Source: a sulfur-oxidizing endosymbiont of Gigantopelta aegis (GTDB lineage Bacteria > Pseudomonadota > Gammaproteobacteria > GRL18). From it: DNA of 64,000 nucleotides. Within the stretch, counting starts at the first letter, position 1. Every line of letters begins with the position of its first letter. A model generated the notes under the pieces. That model ran no database searches. It was not told the origin of the DNA and was given only the letters and a program-made list of their open reading frames with translations. A program made the translations under genes and the position numbers. This document shows, one piece after another, positions 58,286 to 64,000 of the stretch. The stretch lies in the NCBI RefSeq assembly GCF_016097415.1, contig NZ_JAEHGE010000001.1:1487015-1551014 (forward strand), read 5' to 3'.

Positions 58286-59029
58286 TTAAGAAAAGTCACC
58301 CCATAAAAACTGCATGACACTTAATATTGCCAGTCCTGCCGTTTCTGTTCTTAAAATACGCTGTCCAAGACGCAACTCCAGATAACCCCGTTCTTTCGCC
58401 CAGGCTATTTCCTCAGCATTCAGACCACCCTCAGGGCCAATAAAAATATTTACATTCTTAGGTGTTTCTTGGGGTAAATCCTTTAGGCTGGTTGCTGCAT
58501 CAGGTGCTAATATTAGGCTAATGCTCTTATTCTGAGCCGTGATTTGCTTGACTGTTATAGGCTGATTTATCTTCACCAACTGAGTGCGTCCTGATTGTTC
58601 ACAGGCACTGATCGCAACGCCCTGCCAATGCAGTATTTTTTTTCCCAGACGTTTGTCATCTAATTTTCCGGCATTTGAACGTTGGGTAAAAACAGGGGTA
58701 ATTGATGTGATGCCCAGCTCAATTGACTTTTGAATGGTGAAGTCCATTTTATCACCCTTGGAAATGCCCTGGTACAAGTGTACCGCAATGAGTGGTTCTG
58801 TTTTGGTTGCAGTGAAGCCTAAAATACATACAGAGACATGGCGTTTGGATGCGTCAATGAGTTGGGCTGTAAATTCACCTTCAATGTTATTGTCAGCATT
58901 AAACAGGACAATTTCTGCGCCCTTTTTAAGGCGTAACACATTAACGATATAATTGACCAGGTGAGCGGGTAGATCGATGACTTGCTCTGGTTGGAGTGAG
59001 GCTTCAATATAAAAACGGGATATGCGCAT
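58286..59029 (-). CDS. rsmE: 16S rRNA m3U1498 methyltransferase RsmE
   Basis: The 247-residue SPOUT-family enzyme methylates U1498 of 16S rRNA. It starts MRISRFYIEASL. The knot motifs are LYQGISKGDKMDFTIQKSIELG, NIFIGPEGGLNAEEI and LGQRILRTETAGLAIL at the C-terminus. Length is typical. Upstream lies a short array of three 11-bp GGTCAGTAAAA repeats (59045-59077). Confidence 0.95.
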   Translation of the reverse strand: MRISRFYIEASLQPEQVIDLPAHLVNYIVNVLRLKKGAEIVLFNADNNIEGEFTAQLIDASKRHVSVCILGFTATKTEPLIAVHLYQGISKGDKMDFTIQKSIELGITSITPVFTQRSNAGKLDDKRLGKKILHWQGVAISACEQSGRTQLVKINQPITVKQITAQNKSISLILAPDAATSLKDLPQETPKNVNIFIGPEGGLNAEEIAWAKERGYLELRLGQRILRTETAGLAILSVMQFLWGDFS

Positions 59030-59044
59030 AAGACAGTTAGCTAT

Positions 59045-59077
59045 GGTCAGTAAAAGGTCAGTAAAAGGTCAGTAAAA
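59045..59077. repeat. 11-bp tandem repeats upstream of rsmE
   Basis: Three exact copies of GGTCAGTAAAA lie just before the rsmE start, in its 5' region on the minus strand. The array is short and no function is apparent. Confidence 0.85.
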
Positions 59078-59237
59078 AAGGTAGAATTTATAAAACGATT
59101 CTACCTGATATAGCCTACAATTTAAATGAGGTGATGAATTTAATGCTGCTCCAAGCATTTTGTTCAAATTGATCTAGCATCCGATCTTTTCAGTTGGGGA
59201 ATGGGTAGGTAGAATACAATTTAATTCGCGTGCCTCA

Positions 59238-59840
59238 TTAATGAGGCTGGCTAGAGGTCATTGCTTGCAGTTTAGATTCATCGTCTGAAATAAACCGACT
59301 GATATTCTGGATAATTCGATTGAGCCATGTGGGCCATTGCTCAAAATCAATACCATCAATGGTATTTTTTATCTCCAGACCCAGCTCAGTATCACCCTCA
59401 ATAGTCAGTCGGCGTTGAAAAAATAAGGTGTCCGGATCTTCCTTGCGACTCGCCAATAAAACAAATTCCTTGACATTACCACTGAAAATGACGTCAGCTT
59501 GAGCAATATCTTCCCCAAGGATTAAATGCTCATCTTTAAAACTGAGAAAAAAATTCAAATCGGCATCATTGATATGAATGTGTAACCATCGATCCTCCAG
59601 ACAGTCAAAATCACCCATTTCAACGGGTTCTGCCAGCAATGATTGTAATATGCTTTCACCGATTTTTTTTTGGATAAAAAAAGGTGGCTCAGGTAAATGT
59701 TTAACAATACTAGGCAACGTTGTAGTGAGTTGTCGGGCGAATCGATGGCTCATTTTCGAGAATAGAGCATCAGGTCTTGGGGGAGTAGGGGTTGTATTTT
59801 TCATAAGGCTAATAGTGCAATAAATCACTCGGTTATTCAT
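59238..59840 (-). CDS. ubiT: UbiT, SCP2-domain protein for O2-independent ubiquinone synthesis
   Basis: The 200-residue SCP2/sterol-carrier-like protein has the core WLHIHINDADLNFFLSFKDEHLILG and ADVIFSGNVKEFVLLASRKEDPDTLFFQRRLTIEGDTELGLEIKN (quoted in parts). The motif FFQRRLTIEGDTELG is typical of UbiT (formerly YhbT). It likely binds ubiquinone intermediates for UbiU-UbiV, which are divergently encoded 70 bp away. The start could instead be ATG 59803-59805 (MKNTTPTPPRPD); neither has a strong ribosome binding site. Confidence 0.88.
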   Translation of the reverse strand: MNNRVIYCTISLMKNTTPTPPRPDALFSKMSHRFARQLTTTLPSIVKHLPEPPFFIQKKIGESILQSLLAEPVEMGDFDCLEDRWLHIHINDADLNFFLSFKDEHLILGEDIAQADVIFSGNVKEFVLLASRKEDPDTLFFQRRLTIEGDTELGLEIKNTIDGIDFEQWPTWLNRIIQNISRFISDDESKLQAMTSSQPH

Positions 59841-59909
59841 TGATCACCATCAATTCAATTTCAATGATGAAATGATAACATCAGTTTTTTATCAAATGCA
59901 TAGTGACAT

Positions 59910-60908
59910 ATGATTGAACTTGTTTGCCCCGCAGGTAATTTTCCTGCCCTAAAAGAAGCAGTGAATAATGGTGCCGATGCGGTCTATATTGGTTTTAAAG
60001 ACGATACCAATGCTCGACACTTTGCCGGATTAAACTTTAACGAAAAAAATCTCCCCCGTGCTATTGATTATGCTCATCAGGCTGGGACAAAAGTTTTTGT
60101 CGCAATCAATACCTATCCGCAACCTTCGGGTTGGTCTCGTTGGCAAAAAGCCGTGGATATGGCGGCAGATTTGGGCGTGGATACGGTCATTATTGCCGAT
60201 ATCAGTATTCTTGATTATGCCGCTAATAAGCACCCCCAAATGACCCGACACTTATCCGTGCAAGGCTCAGCAACCAGCTATGAATCACTGCGTTATTATC
60301 AGCAAAATTTTGGTATCAAACGTGCTGTTTTACCCCGGGTCTTATCACTGTCACAAGTGGCAAATCTAGCACAGCAATCCCCCGTCGAATTGGAAGTGTT
60401 TGGCTTTGGTAGCTTATGTATTATGGCTGAAGGGCGCTGTCACTTATCATCTTATGTCACCGGCGAATCCCCTAATACCTGTGGTGCTTGCTCACCGGCA
60501 AAGTCCGTGCGTTGGGAGAAAACCCCACAGGGACTAGAATCACGTTTAAATGATGTGCTAATCGATCGCTATGACGACAATGAAAATGCCGGCTATCCAA
60601 CCCTATGCAAGGGACGTTTTTCAGTGGGCAATGATACCTTTCATGTCTTGGAAGAGCCAACCAGCTTGAATACGATTGCCATCTTGCCAGATTTAGATCG
60701 CATTGGTATCAAAGCAATAAAAATTGAAGGGAGACAGCGCAGCCCTGCTTACACCCAACAAGTCACTCAAGTATGGCGTGAGGCAATTGATAGTTACTAT
60801 GCTCAACCGGAAAATTACCAAACACAGGCGCATTGGTCAGCAGCATTGGACAAGGTTTCTGAAGGCTCACAAACGACTTTAGGCGCCTATAGCCGGCCAT
60901 GGCAATGA
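59910..60908 (+). CDS. ubiU: UbiU, U32-family subunit of O2-independent hydroxylase
   Basis: The 332-residue protein of the peptidase U32 family has MIELVCPAGNFPALKEAVNNGADAVYIGF at the N-terminus, and Cys residues of the iron-sulfur site in MAEGRCHLSSY, NTCGACSP and YPTLCKGRF. With UbiV it forms a 4Fe-4S complex that hydroxylates ubiquinone precursors without oxygen. ubiV follows after 10 bp. Confidence 0.93.
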   Translation: MIELVCPAGNFPALKEAVNNGADAVYIGFKDDTNARHFAGLNFNEKNLPRAIDYAHQAGTKVFVAINTYPQPSGWSRWQKAVDMAADLGVDTVIIADISILDYAANKHPQMTRHLSVQGSATSYESLRYYQQNFGIKRAVLPRVLSLSQVANLAQQSPVELEVFGFGSLCIMAEGRCHLSSYVTGESPNTCGACSPAKSVRWEKTPQGLESRLNDVLIDRYDDNENAGYPTLCKGRFSVGNDTFHVLEEPTSLNTIAILPDLDRIGIKAIKIEGRQRSPAYTQQVTQVWREAIDSYYAQPENYQTQAHWSAALDKVSEGSQTTLGAYSRPWQ

Positions 60909-60918
60909 GAGAAAAACA

Positions 60919-61809
60919 ATGAAATTATCCCTGGGCCCTCTACTTTATTTCTGGTCGCATGATGATATCACTGACTTTTATCAGAAAATGCTAGCAACGC
61001 CAGTCGATATCCTCTATCTGGGCGAAACAGTCTGTTCAAAACGTCGTGCTTTAGGTTTTGAACAATGGCTAGAATTGGCAAGAGAGTTGGGTAAAAGCAA
61101 AGAAGTGGTATTATCAACCTTATCATTAATCGAAGCCGAGTCAGAGCTCAAAACCCTAAGGCGATACTGTGATAATGGTGAGTTCACCATTGAAGCCAAT
61201 GATATGGCCGCAGTACAAATGCTAAGTGAAAAGAATATTCCCTTCACGATTGGTCCGACGATCAATGTCTATAATGCACAAACGCTAGCAATCTTGCACC
61301 GTCAGGGTCTACAACGCTGGGTGATGCCAGTAGAACTATCACAACAGACATTATTGGAAATACTGCAAGCACTGGAAACTCTTGGTATTAAAGATAAAAT
61401 AGAAACTGAAATCTTTAGCTATGGTTATATGCCCTTAGCATTATCCGCACGTTGCTTCACGGCCAGAGCCAATAATTTACCCAAGGATCAATGTGAATTA
61501 AAATGCCTTGATTATCCCGGTGGGATGTTGGTAAAAAGTCAGGAAGAGCAAAATATCTTTACCTTAAATGGTATTCAAACACTTTCAGGCTCACCTTATG
61601 ATTTGTATCATGAGCTAAATGCAATGCAAGAGATGGGCGTTGATATTGTGCGTATCAGTCCGGAAAAAACGAACACGGCAAAAATCATTGAAGCCTATCA
61701 AGCAAAAATAAATAATGCTAATCCGACAATTTCTTATAAACTAGATGATCACTGCAATGGTTATTGGCATGGTGAACCGGGGATGCTACAGCATAGTGAA
61801 CAAGCTTAA
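60919..61809 (+). CDS. ubiV: UbiV, U32-family subunit of O2-independent hydroxylase
   Basis: The 296-residue protein starts MKLSLGPLLYFWSHDDITDFYQKML. Iron-sulfur Cys candidates are in YLGETVCSKRR, LSARCFTAR and QCELKCLDYP. It is the partner of UbiU, in the same operon. A palindromic repeat follows 25 bp after the stop. Confidence 0.93.
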   Translation: MKLSLGPLLYFWSHDDITDFYQKMLATPVDILYLGETVCSKRRALGFEQWLELARELGKSKEVVLSTLSLIEAESELKTLRRYCDNGEFTIEANDMAAVQMLSEKNIPFTIGPTINVYNAQTLAILHRQGLQRWVMPVELSQQTLLEILQALETLGIKDKIETEIFSYGYMPLALSARCFTARANNLPKDQCELKCLDYPGGMLVKSQEEQNIFTLNGIQTLSGSPYDLYHELNAMQEMGVDIVRISPEKTNTAKIIEAYQAKINNANPTISYKLDDHCNGYWHGEPGMLQHSEQA

Positions 61810-61834
61810 TTTTAACCTGCTTGCCACTTCAAAA

Positions 61835-61925
61835 GTAGGATGCGGTGAGGCACGAATCGCATCATTGATGTCTATTTAAAACCATTTGTTTGCATTGATG
61901 CGGTTCGTGCCTCACCACATCCTAC
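61835..61925. repeat. GTAGGATGCGG palindromic repeat, full copy (91 bp)
   Basis: The left arm GTAGGATGCGGTGAGGCACG and right arm CGTGCCTCACCACATCCTAC are inverted copies separated by a spacer that itself holds a GCATC/GATGC pair. It lies between the convergent ubiV and LPS-kinase-like genes and could end transcription in both directions. A half copy is at 35807. Confidence 0.8.
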
Positions 61926-61938
61926 CAATGTGCCAGCT

Positions 61939-62724
61939 TTACGTGTTCTCCAAGAGCAAATAGAGTTTCTTTGCTAAAGCACTATGACTTAAATCTTCAC
62001 CCTGTTTAAGATAAGCAGCAATTAAAATTTTTATAGCCTCTTTATCAACCGGTGTACGGCGGCGGATAATACGTGAGAGATCATTAAAGCGTACCAGATA
62101 ACGAAAGGGATACCACTTGAGTTTTTCTAAATCAATGAGACGTACATCAGCCTGATTAGCCTCTAATTTAGCAAAAAAATGCTTAGGATAAAGACTGCCA
62201 TGACGATAATTGGCATCATGTAAAAGCCGTGTATTACGCCCCGCTGCTTGCATGATCAAGCGAGTATCTTCAAACGAAACAGCTTCTTCATTAGAGCTAT
62301 CTTCGGAATTATTGTTAAACTTCTCTTCAAAACTTTCATAGCCTTCCAAGGACTGAGTAATCAAAATACTTTGCGCTTTATCATTCTCCATGCGCTCCCC
62401 ATAATACAAACAATTCAGCGTTGGAATATTTCTATCATTGAGCCGTTTTAAATTGATAAACTCACGGCGAAAAGTGGGGATGCCTTTAATGGGATGTAAT
62501 AGAGTTTTAAAATTATGGTTTTCCTGACGCTTAATAAAGACCGGATGACTGACACCATTAGCATCCTTCAAGACAAACTTCGTCACGCCACTCCAGCCAT
62601 TGCGACGATAATTAGGTGCTTCAAACCAGGGCGACTCCAGATCCCATAATTGTGCAAAGTCAGCTAAATTATTTTGCTTAAATAAATGTTCAGTATCACT
62701 ATTATCAAACTGGTGAAATTTCAT
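61939..62724 (-). CDS. InaA/lipopolysaccharide kinase-like protein
   Basis: The 261-residue protein has a kinase-like fold of the Kdo/WaaP/InaA type: GWSGVTKFVLKDANGVSHPVFIKRQENH (ATP-binding Lys), NIPTLNCLYYGER, HDANYRHGSLYPKHFFAK (catalytic loop; DxxHGxLYPxH) and VRLIDLEKLKW (the Asp of the metal site). It is 4 bp coupled to the lipid A acyltransferase upstream and close to hldE, so a role in LPS core phosphorylation is likely. The exact sugar target is unknown. Confidence 0.85.
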   Translation of the reverse strand: MKFHQFDNSDTEHLFKQNNLADFAQLWDLESPWFEAPNYRRNGWSGVTKFVLKDANGVSHPVFIKRQENHNFKTLLHPIKGIPTFRREFINLKRLNDRNIPTLNCLYYGERMENDKAQSILITQSLEGYESFEEKFNNNSEDSSNEEAVSFEDTRLIMQAAGRNTRLLHDANYRHGSLYPKHFFAKLEANQADVRLIDLEKLKWYPFRYLVRFNDLSRIIRRRTPVDKEAIKILIAAYLKQGEDLSHSALAKKLYLLLENT

Positions 62725-63668
62725 TTTTTTGTTATTCTTCGAGGTTTTTTGCGATAAAGTTTTGCCATGCCTTCAGGGCGTGTTTTGAAACGACGATGTA
62801 CCCATAAATATTGCTCAGGCGCTTTGCGGATTTGTTCTTCAATCAATAAATTAGTGCAGAGTGCATCGGCTTCTAAAGACTCACTAGGGAAATTTTCTAC
62901 AGGGGGGAAAAATTCAATTTCATAACCCCGGGCATTATCAAGGCGGCGGGAAATATAGGGAATAATCGGTGCTTTAGTGATTTTTGCCATGCGTGATGGC
63001 ACCGTTTGAGTCGCGGCTATATGCCCCATAAAAGGCACAAAAACACTATTCTCTATACCGACATCCTGATCGGCGGCAATCCACATTAAATGATTTTGTT
63101 TAATATAACGAAAACTGGCACGGATTTCATCACGGGCAAACACCCGGTGCAACATTCGTTTACGGGCATTATAAGTGACTGCATTGAATAAGGGGTTTCT
63201 TAGCTTTTGATAACTCACCGCTAAATCATGATCCAAAGCAATGAGCCGACCACTGATTTCCATCGTGGTATAATGCGCACCTAACATAATGGCTCCGGTT
63301 CCGGCTTGCAAGGCATTATCAACATACTCAAAGCCTTTGAAAGTGACTAACTTTCGCAGTTTCTTCTCGTTTCCCCACCAACTCATTGTGGTTTCGGCAA
63401 TGCTGATCCCCAGAGAGTGAAAATGATCCACGACTAATTTGGCTTGTTGTTCTGTGGACAACTCAGGAAAACATAGGGCGATATTGATTTGTACTATCTC
63501 ACGGCGGTACTTGGCAATGCGATAAAATAAATGGCCAATAAACTTGCCTATCAGCAATTGCAGTCGATAAGGTAGTAGGGGTAAAATGCGCATGGCTGCC
63601 AAACCCAACCATGACGGCCAGAATTTTGGGGCAAGAAAATCTCGCCAGGGAAAAGAAACTTTAGACAC
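62721..63668 (-). CDS. LpxL/HtrB-type lipid A acyltransferase
   Basis: The 315-residue protein has one N-terminal hydrophobic stretch (PSWLGLAAMRILPLLPYRLQ) and the acyltransferase motif GAHYTTMEISG (H-x4-E, about residues 136-141), then AADQDVGIENSVFVPFMG and PEQYLWVHRRFKTRPEG. This is the late acyltransferase family that adds a secondary acyl chain to Kdo2-lipid IVA. The sequence does not say which chain it uses. It is divergent from hldE. Confidence 0.9.
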   Translation of the reverse strand: MSKVSFPWRDFLAPKFWPSWLGLAAMRILPLLPYRLQLLIGKFIGHLFYRIAKYRREIVQINIALCFPELSTEQQAKLVVDHFHSLGISIAETTMSWWGNEKKLRKLVTFKGFEYVDNALQAGTGAIMLGAHYTTMEISGRLIALDHDLAVSYQKLRNPLFNAVTYNARKRMLHRVFARDEIRASFRYIKQNHLMWIAADQDVGIENSVFVPFMGHIAATQTVPSRMAKITKAPIIPYISRRLDNARGYEIEFFPPVENFPSESLEADALCTNLLIEEQIRKAPEQYLWVHRRFKTRPEGMAKLYRKKPRRITKK

Positions 63669-63850
63669 GGTTCATCTCAATACTCATACTCAATGCTTAT
63701 TATAAGGTTTTCAATATTGTACTGTTAAGTGATAAAATTTCAATCGACAATACCGAGAATTTAGTTTCATTTTCCTATTGTGGTATTATAACGGACTAAT
63801 AAATGTCTTTTTTTCCAGAATTATACCTGATAGAGATTTTAAACCGAGCT

Positions 63851-64000
63851 ATGCAACTTATCATACCTGATTTTTCAAACGCAAAAATTTTAGTCGTCGG
63901 CGATTTAATGTTGGATCGTTATTGGCATGGACCTACGTCCCGAATTTCCCCCGAAGCACCCGTGCCTGTGGTCAAGATAGAAGAATCAGAAGAACGTGCC
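63851..64000 (+). CDS. hldE: HldE heptose kinase/adenylyltransferase, N-terminal fragment
   Basis: Only 50 codons lie in the window. They read [33 protein letters not shown], the characteristic N-terminus of the RfaE kinase domain (ribokinase/PfkB family, N-terminal GD and [13 protein letters not shown]) of HldE, which phosphorylates heptose-7-phosphate for the LPS core. Whether the adenylyltransferase domain is fused cannot be seen. Adjacent LPS genes support the assignment. Confidence 0.9.
   Translation, partial: MQLIIPDFSNAKILVVGDLMLDRYWHGPTSRISPEAPVPVVKIEESEERA

Overview
The window reads as chromosome of an AT-rich gammaproteobacterium with type IV pili. Gene order from 31 to 58 kb (yggT, proC, yggS, pilT, pilU, inactive pyrC', pyrB, pyrR, ruvX, algH, tonB, gshB, pilGHIJK-chpABC) follows the Pseudomonas aeruginosa arrangement closely, and LysM gene / def / fmt / rsmB / trkA is another conserved gammaproteobacterial neighbourhood. 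I cannot name the genus. Oxygen-independent ubiquinone hydroxylation genes (ubiT, ubiU, ubiV), NtrYX and a Gx-transporter/NusG-II/ApbE flavin cluster suggest a free-living organism that meets low oxygen.

Layout. 0-2.6 kb: the N-terminus of a membrane protein, a UspA-like protein and an SLC13-type transporter that has lost its second half. 2.59-12.13 kb: a decayed accessory element bounded by 26-bp inverted repeats. It originally carried two adjacent genes, a zinc-ribbon DDE-transposase-like gene and a fused Eco57I-type restriction-methyltransferase. Three IS3-family insertions (two of one kind, one of another) and many one-base slips in A or T runs have broken them. Removing each IS with one copy of its target duplication restores the reading frame at all three junctions. 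12.1-24.3 kb: truncated LysM protein, then def-fmt, rsmB-DUF4390-ntrY-ntrX-trkA-trkH and a methyltransferase. 24.5-31.6 kb (minus strand): CNNM/CorC-like protein, CBS protein, NhaD/ArsB-type antiporter, lipoprotein, dtd, a dynamin-like GTPase split by a frameshift, and yggT.

31.6-44.2 kb: proC-yggS on the minus strand, pilT-pilU on the plus strand, then a long minus-strand block (pyrC', pyrB, pyrR, ruvX, algH, tonB, Gx transporter, NusG domain II protein, apbE, gshB). 44.8-58.2 kb: the complete Chp chemosensory system that controls twitching motility, with a 2214-residue ChpA holding at least four Hpt histidines and a receiver. It acts through PilG and PilH, presumably on the PilT/PilU motors encoded 10 kb upstream. 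58.3-64 kb: rsmE, ubiT, ubiUV, an LPS-core-kinase-like gene, an LpxL-type acyltransferase and the start of hldE.

Short palindromic repeats sit between genes: a GTAGGGTGGGCA family (1.0, 14.6 and 25.7 kb), a GTAGGATGCGG family (61.8 kb and a half copy at 35.8 kb) and a third palindrome at 42.0 kb. I saw no tRNA, rRNA or CRISPR array.
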